From JAWXTP01 sp044433415 (GTDB taxonomy: Bacteria; Bacteroidota; Bacteroidia; Bacteroidales; Rikenellaceae): 27,564 nt of DNA. The stretch is taken from NCBI GenBank assembly GCA_044433415.1, contig JAWXTP010000031.1, positions 1 to 27,564 of the forward strand. The letters are read 5' to 3'. The notes beneath the pieces were generated by a model that was given only the letters and a program-made list of their open reading frames with translations, made no database searches and was not told where the DNA came from. Position 1 is the stretch's first letter, and the number at the start of each line of letters is the position of its first letter. Positions 1 to 8,278 of the stretch are shown here, in pieces. Both the position numbers and the translations under genes were made by a program.

Positions 1-42
1 TTCGACCCTGTCTGACCCAGTTTGACCCTGCCGACCCTGGCA
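1..42. repeat. Imperfect tandem ~10-bp repeat (GACCCTG units)
   Basis: Four imperfect units, each carrying GACCC(T/A)G, run head to tail and are cut by the window edge. The reverse complement contains AGGGTCAAA, which also occurs in the tandem GGTCAAAG tract at 25450-25492. This may therefore be the edge of another copy of the interspersed repeat family seen at 9661, 14886 and 25411. No coding potential is visible. Confidence 0.5.
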
Positions 43-54
43 ACATTTTATAAC

Positions 55-87
55 AAAGCCCATGCAGCTCGATGCTGCATGGGCTTT
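55..87. terminator. Perfect 14-bp hairpin, probable bidirectional terminator
   Basis: The arms AAAGCCCATGCAGC (55-68) and GCTGCATGGGCTTT (74-87) are exact reverse complements around a 5-nt loop. The stem is GC-rich with A/T ends, as in intrinsic terminators that work both ways. It could end a plus-strand gene lying left of the window or the minus-strand sulfatase transcript. Confidence 0.65.
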
Positions 88-99
88 AATCATAACGTC

Positions 100-258
100 C
101 ACGATTGTGCGCTTTTTTCAAGAATGGTTCATATTTGCGGCGTTTCTGGGCATTTTAAGCGGAGCAGCCTCAGGTGGCTGTGAGCATTGAAATGCCCAGA
201 AAGGTCACAAAGATGAGCCGTTATTGGGAAAAGCTGTCCTAGCGTTTCTAGAGAAACA
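100..258 (-). other. Long structured element (copy A), 3' of sulfatase gene
   Basis: This non-coding stretch directly follows the minus-strand sulfatase stop. A perfect 13-bp inverted repeat, TTTCTGGGCATTT (143-155) and AAATGCCCAGAAA (190-202), forms the apical stem, with a smaller CAGCC/GGCTG pair inside. Flanking blocks resemble those of the element at 19927-20107: GGTTCATATTTGCGG (126-140), AAAGGTCACAAAGATGA (200-216) and GTTTCTAGA (244-252), in the same order and with similar spacing. I infer a repeat or structured RNA family. The similarity was aligned by eye and function is unknown. Confidence 0.5.
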
Positions 259-1743
259 CTATTCTGCTACATTTACGACTTCTTCCCAGATAGGTTGACA
301 CGCTGGACGCCATTCTTGAGGGAATTTATCGTAAGATTTTGTGCCGTATTCGCCTCCCATGAAACTATTTTGATAGCTTTTCAACACTGTATCAATAATA
401 TCAAGTTTTTTATCTAACTTAGGAATAGTTGTCAGTGGAGTTGTCTCATAAGGGTCTTTAAGAATATCGTAACATTCTAACTTATTCTTTTTGATATAAA
501 TTTTATAGTTTTCATCAGAATAAGAAGCCTGGTCAACTAAACAAGAAACGATAGGTGTTTTACGAGTAAATTTCTTACCTTTAACAAGAGGCATCAAATC
601 CACACCATCAAGTTCGTTAACACATTTTTTCTTATCTATACCTAAAGCACTAACAATAGTTGGAAGATAATCACTAGTTACAGCAGGTGCATCAGTCTCA
701 AAAGGCTCTTTCACAACTTTAGGCCAAGCCATAAATGCAGGAACCCTTAAACCACCTTCGTGTAAGCTACGCTTTCTATCTCTAAATCCGCCTGTTACAC
801 CACCACCATCTTGAATACAGTTCTCAGGACCATTGTCACTACAGAACCATACCATAGTATTTTCTTCTAAGCCATTCTCTGCTAAGAATGCACGTAGTCT
901 ACCTACTTGCTCATCCATCGCAGTAACACAACCAGCAAAATTTTTGAAGTCGTCATTATAACCTTCATATAAAGCAGCATACTCAGGACCCGCTACACAA
1001 GGCATGTGTGGAGTGTGAAACCATATAACTGCTGCAAATGGAGTATCTGAATCTTTACTTTTTTGAATAAAAGGTAATACCCTATCCATGATAACACGAC
1101 TATCATCACCTTCTAAGTTATCAGTCACTTTATTGCCGTCTATATCCCAGTAGTAAGTACCAAAAGCTACATAAGGATCATCAGGAGCTAGAGCATTCCA
1201 ACCGTTATTTCTAACTTTTCCCGTTGGCTTTTTCATAGGATCCCAAGTAGGAACTTTAGATTCTGTTACAAAAGCATCATCATAACCATGATTTTTAGGT
1301 GGATTATACTCCTTCTCATTACCTATATTACCATGGTTAGCATCTTTCTCAGAATATGTAAGAGTACCTAAGTGCCACTTACCAAAGTGTCCAGATGTGT
1401 AACCTTCCTCTTTTAATAACTCAGGGATAGTAACCTCTTCTTCACGCAAGATACCATCACCTGCATGAAACATACCTGTTCTGTATGGATTACGTCCTGT
1501 TAAACAGCTTACACGCGTTGGAGAACTTACTGCACTTGCAGAATAAAAACGGTTAAATTTAATACCGTCACCAGCCCATGCATCTAAGTTTGGTGTCTGG
1601 ATAACTTCATTTCCATTAAAGCCAGTGTCACCCCAGCCAAGGTCATCACATAAAATAAGGATAACATTTGGCTTCTCCTGTGCTTGTACACTAACTCCTG
1701 CCATCATTAAACAAGATGACAAAACCAATTTGCTTGTTTTCAT
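259..1743 (-). CDS. Secreted S1-family sulfatase (Ser-type, anSME-dependent)
   Basis: Encodes a 494-residue arylsulfatase-type enzyme that hydrolyses sulfate esters, probably on glycans, in the periplasm or outside the cell. Residues 1-22 form a Sec signal peptide ending VQAQ. The metal-site motif CDDLGWGD is at 32-39, and the formylglycine motif SSPTR (S73 as the modified residue) continues into LTGR at 81-84. GKWHLG (121-126), HTPH (243-246), SDNGPE (302-307) and a Lys in RDRKRS complete the usual active site. A Ser rather than Cys means maturation needs the radical-SAM enzyme anSME, which is not encoded here. The length is normal for the family. Substrate subfamily cannot be assigned. The gene is divergent from the transporter operon and is followed by a structured element. 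Confidence 0.93.
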   Translation of the reverse strand: MKTSKLVLSSCLMMAGVSVQAQEKPNVILILCDDLGWGDTGFNGNEVIQTPNLDAWAGDGIKFNRFYSASAVSSPTRVSCLTGRNPYRTGMFHAGDGILREEEVTIPELLKEEGYTSGHFGKWHLGTLTYSEKDANHGNIGNEKEYNPPKNHGYDDAFVTESKVPTWDPMKKPTGKVRNNGWNALAPDDPYVAFGTYYWDIDGNKVTDNLEGDDSRVIMDRVLPFIQKSKDSDTPFAAVIWFHTPHMPCVAGPEYAALYEGYNDDFKNFAGCVTAMDEQVGRLRAFLAENGLEENTMVWFCSDNGPENCIQDGGGVTGGFRDRKRSLHEGGLRVPAFMAWPKVVKEPFETDAPAVTSDYLPTIVSALGIDKKKCVNELDGVDLMPLVKGKKFTRKTPIVSCLVDQASYSDENYKIYIKKNKLECYDILKDPYETTPLTTIPKLDKKLDIIDTVLKSYQNSFMGGEYGTKSYDKFPQEWRPACQPIWEEVVNVAE

Positions 1744-1895
1744 AGATTATTTATTTAAATTATCGTCATACTATATCTTGTGTCTATTGCTTCAACACAC
1801 ATCATCTTAAAATTTAGAAACATAAGAAATCTTCTAACTTTAAAAACAAAAAGACATTATTTATCTTAAATACATTACAAAGTAATATCAATAGG

Positions 1896-1926
1896 CAAAA
1901 TTATAAAATAATCCTTAATTATGCAA
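1896..1926 (-). promoter_or_regulatory. Bacteroidota-type promoter for the sulfatase
   Basis: Read on the minus strand, TTG (1924-1926), a 20-bp spacer and TAATTTTG (1903-1896) match the -33 TTG / -7 TAnnTTTG consensus. The predicted start would leave a leader of roughly 145 nt before the sulfatase ATG. This is a consensus match only. Confidence 0.5.
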
Positions 1927-1987
1927 CTTTAATGAAAAATCTTAGTAAAATTACATTGTCACACACCGTTTTATCATGTAAATTCCT

Positions 1988-1995
1988 TATCTTTG
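1988..1995 (+). promoter_or_regulatory. -7 promoter element for the YfcC operon
   Basis: TATCTTTG followed by C matches the Bacteroidota -7 box TAnnTTTG. It lies about 60 bp before the YfcC start. No clean TTTG is seen at the expected -33 position. Confidence 0.5.
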
Positions 1996-2054
1996 CACTT
2001 TCTTTTTGAAAATTATTATAAATTTAACAAATAAAAAACTTTTACCTACATTAA

Positions 2055-3647
2055 ATGGCAAAATTTAAATTAAAAACACCTAACACTTACGCACTTATCT
2101 TTTATATAATAATCTTTTGCGCTGCACTTACTTGGTTTATCCCAGGTGGTGAATATATAGAAGGCGTAAACTCCTTAGGTGAAAAAACAATGACCTACTC
2201 CCCTACAGAAAGCAACCCTCAAACATGGCAAATTTTTTCAGCTTTCTATAAAGGTTTTGTAGATAAAGCTGATATTATAATTTTCATACTTATAATTGGT
2301 GGCGCTTTCTGGGTTGTTAATGACAGTAAGGCATTTGATATAGGAACAGTGAGCTTTCTTCAAAAAGCGCGAAAAATGGAACGTTACTCATTTTTCAGAA
2401 AACTAGGCATAGACAACTGCCTACTAGTCTCTATCATGTTACTTTTTAGCGTCTTTGGAGCCGTCTTTGGTATGAGTGAAGAAACTATAGCCTTCTGTTT
2501 AGTGTTAGTACCTATGGCTATTTCTATGGGTTATGACTCTATAACAGGTGTTTGTATGGTCTTTGTAGCAGCAGGTCTAGGATTTGCAGGAGCCGTACTT
2601 AACCCTTTCACCATAGGTATAGCACAAGGACTAGCAGGCATACCTCTTTTCTCAGGTATAGAATATAGAATCGTATGTTGGCTTATAATCAATACTTTTG
2701 GCTTTATTTATATACTCCGCTATGCTGCAAAAGTAAAAAAACAACCTACACTCTCTATAGTTTACGAAGAAGACCAATACTGGCGTGACTTACATAGCAG
2801 TGGAGACGAAAGTGAACTTAAATACTACACACCAAAAGCTGCTTGGCATAGCTTTATAGCTTTGAGCATAGCATTAATAGCATTTTCTATTATTTACCCT
2901 ACATCCACTCTTCAAATAGGAAATAGTGCTATCGAAGATCTACCACTTATACCTATCATCAGCGCTGCATTTATTATCACTTCCATAATTGCCTTACGCA
3001 AAACAGTACATTTCTACATACTTAACCTACTTTTCTTCTGTATCTTCTTCTTGATAATAGGCGTTATGGGTTATGGATGGTATATCATGGAAATTGCGAC
3101 TTTATTCTTTGCTTTAGGTATAGTTGCAGGTATAGCAAACGGCAAAAACGCTAATGAACTAGTAAAATTATTCCTTGAAGGCTGTAAAGATATTATGGGA
3201 GCCGCTTTAATCGTTGGACTAGCAGGAGGAATTATCGTTGTGCTTGAAGATGGTAAAATCATAGATACTATTCTTCACAGCTTAGCCGAAGGCATGGATG
3301 GATTAGGTCAGATAGCTACTGTAGGTATGATGTATGTGATTCAAACTCTTATAAATATTGTCATTCCATCGGGAAGTGCTAAGGCAGCACTTACTATGCC
3401 TATTATGGCTCCATTCTCTGAACTTATAGGACTTTCAAAACAAGCTACAGTAATGGCTTTCCAATTTGGTGATGGATTTACAAATATGATAACTCCAACC
3501 TCTGGAGTACTTATTGCCGTACTAGGTGTCAGCCGTATTCCTTATGACAAATGGGTAAAATGGTGTTGGAAATTTATAATGGCTTTAATTATCCTAGGAT
3601 TTATTTTGCTTATACCTACGGTAGTTATACAGATGAACGGTTTTTAA
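2055..3647 (+). CDS. YfcC/DcuC-superfamily membrane carrier
   Basis: A 530-residue polytopic membrane protein of the YfcC family (DcuC/C4-dicarboxylate carrier superfamily). Members are annotated as amino-acid, dicarboxylate or short-chain carboxylate transporters, and the substrate here is not known. It opens with a hydrophobic helix ending in WFIPGGEY, a family signature, and has about 12 membrane segments. The C-terminal half contains the conserved sequence around PSGSAKAALTMPIMAP and GDGFTNMITPTSG, typical of this fold's re-entrant or substrate-binding regions. A charged cytoplasmic loop lies near residues 225-265. It heads a tightly spaced operon, with only 16 nt to the purine permease, suggesting cotransport of nutrients rather than a glycan-specific role. 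Confidence 0.88.
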   Translation: MAKFKLKTPNTYALIFYIIIFCAALTWFIPGGEYIEGVNSLGEKTMTYSPTESNPQTWQIFSAFYKGFVDKADIIIFILIIGGAFWVVNDSKAFDIGTVSFLQKARKMERYSFFRKLGIDNCLLVSIMLLFSVFGAVFGMSEETIAFCLVLVPMAISMGYDSITGVCMVFVAAGLGFAGAVLNPFTIGIAQGLAGIPLFSGIEYRIVCWLIINTFGFIYILRYAAKVKKQPTLSIVYEEDQYWRDLHSSGDESELKYYTPKAAWHSFIALSIALIAFSIIYPTSTLQIGNSAIEDLPLIPIISAAFIITSIIALRKTVHFYILNLLFFCIFFLIIGVMGYGWYIMEIATLFFALGIVAGIANGKNANELVKLFLEGCKDIMGAALIVGLAGGIIVVLEDGKIIDTILHSLAEGMDGLGQIATVGMMYVIQTLINIVIPSGSAKAALTMPIMAPFSELIGLSKQATVMAFQFGDGFTNMITPTSGVLIAVLGVSRIPYDKWVKWCWKFIMALIILGFILLIPTVVIQMNGF

Positions 3648-3663
3648 TAAAATTATAAATACG

Positions 3664-4959
3664 ATGTTAAAAAAATTATTTGGCTACGACTCTTCCACTA
3701 CCTCGGTGCGTACTGAGTTAATGGCAGGATTAACGACTTTCTTAACAATGTCATATATCTTAGCTGTCAATCCTAATATATTGTCGGCTACGGGCATGGA
3801 TAAAGGTGCACTTTTCACAGCAACAGCCCTTGCCTCTGCTGTAGCGACTTACATACTAGCGTTTTATGCTAAGATGCCCCTTGCTCAGGCTCCTGCTATG
3901 GGGGTTAATGCATTTTTTGCATATACTCTTGTCATAAATATGGGCTATAGTTGGCAAACAGCTTTAACAATTACTTTTATAGAAGGTATCATATTTATTA
4001 TACTAACGGTATTAAATATTCGTGACAAAATAATAAACTGTATTCCTATATCACTGCGTTATGCTATAACTGTGGGTATTGGTTTTCTAATAGGATTTAT
4101 AGGTCTTAAAAATGCTGGTATCATTCAAGGTGATGAAGGCACTCTTGTAACGTTAAGTACTTTTGACCTATCAAAAGCCATAGCTGCATTTGGTATATTG
4201 CTAAGTGCGATTTTAGTATATAAAAACATACGCGGTTCTCTTTTCTATAGTATCATAATATGCACTATTATATCTATCATGTTTGGTATTACTGAAATCC
4301 CTGAGAATTTCACTTTTTTCTCAAAACCTGCATCTTTAGAACCTATATTCTTTAAATTTGATTTTTCATCTTTACTATCCTTAGATGTTCTTACAATAAC
4401 TTTCATCCTTGTATTTATGGATATGTTTAACACCATAGGAACTATAGTTGGTACAGCCTCACAAGCTGGAATCATGGCTAAAGATGGTAGCATTCCACAC
4501 ATTAAAGAAACACTTATGTCTGATGCACTGGGAACTAGCGCAGGAGCCATACTAGGAACATCTACAGTTACTACCTTTGTTGAAAGTTCTGCGGGCATTG
4601 CCGAAGGAGGGCGTTCAGGTCTTACAGCGTTCTCTACTGCTACATTATTCCTTCTAGCTTTATTTTTAGCTCCCGTTTTCACTATAATACCAAGCATAGC
4701 AACAACAGGAGCTCTTGTAATTGTAGGAGCATTTATGATGGCAAGTGTGAAAAATATAAACTACTCTGACTTATCAGATACCATCCCTTCTTTTATTACT
4801 ATACTAACTATGATAGTGACCTACTCTATCGCTGAAGGTATAGTTTTTGGTTTGGTTTCATATACGGTCATAAACCTATTTACAAAACAATATAATAAAA
4901 TTCACCCTACGTTATACATAATCTCCATATTACTTATTATACGTTATTTTATTATGTAA
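3664..4959 (+). CDS. NCS2-family (AzgA-like) purine permease
   Basis: A 431-residue inner-membrane transporter of the NCS2 family, AzgA-like branch, which takes up adenine, guanine or hypoxanthine by proton symport. The N-terminal sequence RTELMAGLTTFLTMSYIL, the motif QAPAMGVNAFFAYT and the later stretch STVTTFVESSAGIAEGGRSG are hallmarks of this branch. About 12-14 membrane helices are visible and the length is usual for the family. It lies 16 nt after the YfcC-type carrier and 6 nt before the TatD-like gene, so all four genes to 6334 are likely cotranscribed. Exact purine specificity cannot be read from the sequence. Confidence 0.9.
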   Translation: MLKKLFGYDSSTTSVRTELMAGLTTFLTMSYILAVNPNILSATGMDKGALFTATALASAVATYILAFYAKMPLAQAPAMGVNAFFAYTLVINMGYSWQTALTITFIEGIIFIILTVLNIRDKIINCIPISLRYAITVGIGFLIGFIGLKNAGIIQGDEGTLVTLSTFDLSKAIAAFGILLSAILVYKNIRGSLFYSIIICTIISIMFGITEIPENFTFFSKPASLEPIFFKFDFSSLLSLDVLTITFILVFMDMFNTIGTIVGTASQAGIMAKDGSIPHIKETLMSDALGTSAGAILGTSTVTTFVESSAGIAEGGRSGLTAFSTATLFLLALFLAPVFTIIPSIATTGALVIVGAFMMASVKNINYSDLSDTIPSFITILTMIVTYSIAEGIVFGLVSYTVINLFTKQYNKIHPTLYIISILLIIRYFIM

Positions 4960-4965
4960 TATATT

Positions 4966-5616
4966 ATGCACAAATTTATAGACCTACATAGCCATTCATG
5001 TAGCGACGAGCTCACTATCATATCCTATAGGTTAGGAATAGATAAAGTATATGAAAATGACTGTAAATTTACTATAGGTATACACCCTTGGGATGTTAAC
5101 AATGATATCGACCTCTCCGAGATAAATAAATACATAAACTCTCCTAACTTAGTTGGCATAGGCGAGGTAGGTTTAGACTTTCACAAAGCAAAAACAGACA
5201 AAGAAAGAGACTTGCAAAAACAAGTTTTTATTTCTCATATAGAAATAGCAAACACACACGAATTACCTCTCATTATTCATAGCGTAAAAGCAAATAACGA
5301 GGTATATACAATATTAAAAACATATAACAAAAGCTCGAAAGTAATATTTCATAGTTTTATAGGAAATTGCCACGAGGCACATCAACTTACAAACGCAGGA
5401 TATTACTTATCCCTTTCACCTTTAGCTTTTAAATCAGAAAAAACCATAGCTGCATTTAAAAGCACCTCTCTAAATCACATATTTTGTGAAACAGATGACA
5501 CAAAACACAATATAACAGATGTTTATAACGTCTTATCAAAGGTAAAAGGTGAAAGTTTAGAGCTAATAAAACAAGAATTACTTACAAGTTACAAAAAGGT
5601 ATTTAAAAATGGATAA
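4966..5616 (+). CDS. Short TatD-family metal-dependent hydrolase
   Basis: A 216-residue member of the TatD/YcfH amidohydrolase-like nuclease family, predicted to be a cytosolic metal-dependent DNase or phosphodiesterase. Metal-ligand positions are recognisable: H8 and H10 in DLHSHS, E67 in GIGEVGLD, H105 in LIIHS, H129 in IFHS, and D177 in CETDD. The protein is shorter than the roughly 260 residues usual for TatD; the segment between HSHS and GIHPW is compressed to about 30 residues. The ATG at 4966 is preceded by only 6 nt after the permease stop. The end overlaps tcdA by 8 nt, which implies translational coupling. Confidence 0.85.
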   Translation: MHKFIDLHSHSCSDELTIISYRLGIDKVYENDCKFTIGIHPWDVNNDIDLSEINKYINSPNLVGIGEVGLDFHKAKTDKERDLQKQVFISHIEIANTHELPLIIHSVKANNEVYTILKTYNKSSKVIFHSFIGNCHEAHQLTNAGYYLSLSPLAFKSEKTIAAFKSTSLNHIFCETDDTKHNITDVYNVLSKVKGESLELIKQELLTSYKKVFKNG

Positions 5617-6334
5617 CTGGAGCGAGAGAACGGAGCTTTTACTGAAAAAGGAAAGGACACAAAGATTAAATAATAGTAATGTATTAGTCGTTGGTGTTGG
5701 AGGAGTTGGAGCCTATGCAGCAGAAATGATAGTAAGAGCTGGAGTTGGTAAGATTACAATTATTGATGCTGATGTTGTATCTTTAACAAATTGTAACCGT
5801 CAGCTTGTAGCTTTACACTCTACAGTAGGCTTAGAAAAGGTAGATGTGCTAGGTGAGAGACTCATTGATATCAACCCTGAGTTAAAATTAACAAAGATTA
5901 AAGAGTTCATAGAAGGAGAGCGCATAAGCGAAATTTTAGAAGCAGAAGTCTTTGACTATGTGGTAGATGCAATCGACACACTAACACCTAAGATAGAACT
6001 TATCAAGGCTGCTTTAGACAAGAAAATCCCTCTAGTAAGTTCACAAGGTGCTGGTTCCAAACTAGATCCTACACTTGTAGAGGTTAAAGACATATCTAAA
6101 ACTCATCATTGTCCTCTAGCGCACATGTTACGTAAGAGATTACACAAGATAGGTATAAGAAAAGGATTTAAGGCTGTATTTTCAGCAGAACCCCCTATTG
6201 AAGGCTCTATGATACTGTGTAACGAACAAAACAAAAAAAGCAATGTAGGTACAATTTCCTATATTCCTGCTGTTTTTGGCTGTACTTGTGCTTCTGTAGT
6301 AATTAGAGACCTTGTTGAAGATAAAGAAAATTAA
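5609..6334 (+). CDS. tcdA: tRNA threonylcarbamoyladenosine dehydratase
   Basis: A 241-residue ThiF/E1-like enzyme matching TcdA (CsdL/YgdL), which uses ATP to cyclise t6A to ct6A at position 37 of ANN-decoding tRNAs. The nucleotide-binding motif GVGGVGAYAAE is at 29-39, the acidic residue D53 follows in IDADVVSLTN, and NRQ is at 63-65. SSQGAGSKLDP and HCPLAHMLRKRL, followed by VFSAEPP, are typical of TcdA rather than MoeB or ThiF. No C-terminal rhodanese domain is present. It is the last gene of the operon beginning at 2055 and overlaps the TatD-like gene. Confidence 0.92.
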   Translation: MDNWSERTELLLKKERTQRLNNSNVLVVGVGGVGAYAAEMIVRAGVGKITIIDADVVSLTNCNRQLVALHSTVGLEKVDVLGERLIDINPELKLTKIKEFIEGERISEILEAEVFDYVVDAIDTLTPKIELIKAALDKKIPLVSSQGAGSKLDPTLVEVKDISKTHHCPLAHMLRKRLHKIGIRKGFKAVFSAEPPIEGSMILCNEQNKKSNVGTISYIPAVFGCTCASVVIRDLVEDKEN

Positions 6335-6351
6335 AATTTAACATCTGTATC

Positions 6352-6390
6352 AAAAAAAGGGTGGTTTAGCTATCAAAATAGCCACTTTTT
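6352..6390 (+). terminator. Imperfect stem-loop terminator after tcdA
   Basis: An A-rich arm with GGGTGG and GCTAT pairs imperfectly with ATAGCCACTTTTT around a short CAAA loop, ending in a T-run. It sits about 20 nt after the tcdA stop, as expected for the end of the operon. Confidence 0.6.
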
Positions 6391-6466
6391 ATAACAAAAT
6401 GAAAAATTAAACAGAATTTTAACATATTTTTTACATTAAAAAATTACATATTCTCAAATTAATACA

Positions 6467-6474
6467 TATATTTG
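6467..6474 (+). promoter_or_regulatory. -7 promoter element of asnB
   Basis: TATATTTG followed by CA matches the Bacteroidota -7 consensus. It lies about 54 bp before the asnB ATG. No convincing -33 TTTG is visible at the standard distance. Confidence 0.55.
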
Positions 6475-6512
6475 CAGGATATAAAATTTAGAATTTGCGG
6501 ATATAAAATTTA
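6471..6512 (+). repeat. Near-exact 20-bp tandem duplication downstream of asnB -7 box
   Basis: TTTGCAGGATATAAAATTTA (6471-6490) is followed by the same sequence lacking one A (6494-6512). The duplication covers the end of the -7 box and the presumed transcription start, so it reshapes the asnB leader. Confidence 0.7.
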
Positions 6513-6527
6513 CAAAACAAAATTATT

Positions 6528-8192
6528 ATGTGTGGAATAGTCGGAATATTTGATTTAAAAATAGAATCTAGTCAACTAAGAGAGCACGCTCTTAAAATGG
6601 CAAAAAAAATACGTCACCGTGGTCCAGATTGGTCTGGAATTTATTGTGGTAACAGTGTTATCCTTGCTCACGAGCGTTTATCTATCGTAGACCCTAAATC
6701 GGGTGGTCAACCTCTAATCAGCAAAGATGGAAAACACATCTTAGCTGTTAATGGTGAGATTTATAACCATAGAGAAATACGTAAACGTACAGCTGATATT
6801 TATGAGTACCAAACAGGTTCTGACTGTGAAGTTATATTAGCTCTTTACAAAGAAAAAGGTATCAACTTCCTTGATGATTTAAATGGTATCTTTGCTTTTG
6901 CTCTTTATGATGAAGAACGCGAGGAATACTTAATAGCTCGTGACCCTATAGGTGTCATTCCTTTATACATAGGTAAAGATGCTGACGGCTTACGTTACAT
7001 TGCTTCTGAACTTAAAGCCTTAGAGGGTATTTGTGAAGAAATTGAACAATTCCTTCCAGGTCACTACTTCTATAGCAAAGAAGGCGAAATGAAACAATGG
7101 TACAAACGTGAATGGACAGAATTTGACAACGTAAAAGACAACGGTTGTGATATAGCAGAACTTCGTAAAGCATTAGAAGATGCTGTTCAACGTCAATTGA
7201 TGTCAGACGTTCCTTACGGTGTTTTACTTTCTGGTGGTCTTGACTCTTCTGTAATCTCTGCTGTTGCTAAGAAATTTGCAGAAAAACGTATAGAATCTAA
7301 CAACGAAAGTTCAGCTTGGTGGCCTCAACTACACTCTTTTGCTGTAGGTCTTAAGGGAGCTCCTGACTTAGCTGCTGCACAAAAAGTTGCTGATCACATA
7401 GGTACTGTACACCACGAAATTCACTACACTGTTCAAGAAGGTTTAGATGCTATCCGTGACGTTATCTATTTCATTGAAACTTACGACGTTACAACAGTAA
7501 GAGCTTCAACTCCTATGTACTTATTATCGCGTGTTATTAAGTCTATGGGTATAAAAATGGTGTTATCGGGTGAGGGCGCTGACGAAATCTTTGGTGGTTA
7601 CTTATACTTCCACAAAGCTCCTAATGCTCAAGCATTCCATGAAGAAACTATACGTAAGATTAGCAAATTATACCTATATGACTGTCTTCGTGCTAACAAG
7701 TCTCTTTCTGCTTGGGGTGTTGAAGGTCGTGTTCCTTTCCTAGATAAAGAATTTATGGATGTGGCTATGCGCCTAAACCCAGAAGCTAAAATGGCTAAGG
7801 ATGGTAAAATGGAAAAATGGGTTATCCGTAAAGCATTTGAAGATTTACTTCCTGAAAGCGTTGCTTGGAGACAAAAAGAACAATTCTCTGACGGCGTTGG
7901 TTACAACTGGATAGACTCTTTACGTGAGCTTGCAACTAGCATGGTTTCTGACGAAGATATGGCAACATCTGCTGAGCGTTTCCCTATCAACCCTCCTAGA
8001 AACAAAGAGGAATATTACTATCGTACTATTTTTGAAGAGCACTTCCCATCACAAGCAGCAGTAAAAACTGTTCCTTCAGTTCCTTCTGTAGCTTGTAGTA
8101 CACCAGAAGCCTTAACTTGGGATGCTTCTTTCCAAAACATGAACGAACCATCAGGTCGTGCTGTAAAAAGCGTTCACAACCAAAGTTACTAG
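6528..8192 (+). CDS. asnB: Asparagine synthase B, glutamine-hydrolysing
   Basis: A 554-residue cytosolic enzyme that makes asparagine from aspartate, glutamine and ATP. The N-terminal class-II glutaminase domain begins MCGIVGIF, so C2 is the nucleophile exposed after Met removal. RHRGPD (29-34), NGEIYNH (75-81) and GSDCE (97-101) follow. The synthetase domain has the PP-loop SGGLDSS at 235-241 and the conserved SGEGADEIFGGY further on. The length matches bacterial AsnB. The gene is monocistronic, with its own promoter and a perfect terminator, and uses codons typical of well-expressed genes. Confidence 0.97.
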   Translation: MCGIVGIFDLKIESSQLREHALKMAKKIRHRGPDWSGIYCGNSVILAHERLSIVDPKSGGQPLISKDGKHILAVNGEIYNHREIRKRTADIYEYQTGSDCEVILALYKEKGINFLDDLNGIFAFALYDEEREEYLIARDPIGVIPLYIGKDADGLRYIASELKALEGICEEIEQFLPGHYFYSKEGEMKQWYKREWTEFDNVKDNGCDIAELRKALEDAVQRQLMSDVPYGVLLSGGLDSSVISAVAKKFAEKRIESNNESSAWWPQLHSFAVGLKGAPDLAAAQKVADHIGTVHHEIHYTVQEGLDAIRDVIYFIETYDVTTVRASTPMYLLSRVIKSMGIKMVLSGEGADEIFGGYLYFHKAPNAQAFHEETIRKISKLYLYDCLRANKSLSAWGVEGRVPFLDKEFMDVAMRLNPEAKMAKDGKMEKWVIRKAFEDLLPESVAWRQKEQFSDGVGYNWIDSLRELATSMVSDEDMATSAERFPINPPRNKEEYYYRTIFEEHFPSQAAVKTVPSVPSVACSTPEALTWDASFQNMNEPSGRAVKSVHNQSY

Positions 8193-8220
8193 AACAAGTT
8201 TTAAGAAACTTCTAAAATAC

Positions 8221-8266
8221 AAAAAATCTCTTTATAGTAAAATTACTTACTATAAAGAGATTTTTT
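8221..8266. terminator. Perfect 20-bp bidirectional terminator
   Basis: The arms at 8221-8240 and 8247-8266 are exact reverse complements with a 6-nt loop, beginning in A6 and ending in T6-7. It lies between the convergent asnB and ATPase genes and can stop transcription from both sides. Confidence 0.93.
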
Positions 8267-8278
8267 TGTGGCTCTAGA

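Noticed and set aside
259..6334. Classical polysaccharide utilisation locus
   Set aside because: A sulfatase is present but there is no SusC/SusD pair, no hybrid two-component or anti-sigma regulator, and the next genes are transporters and tRNA modification.
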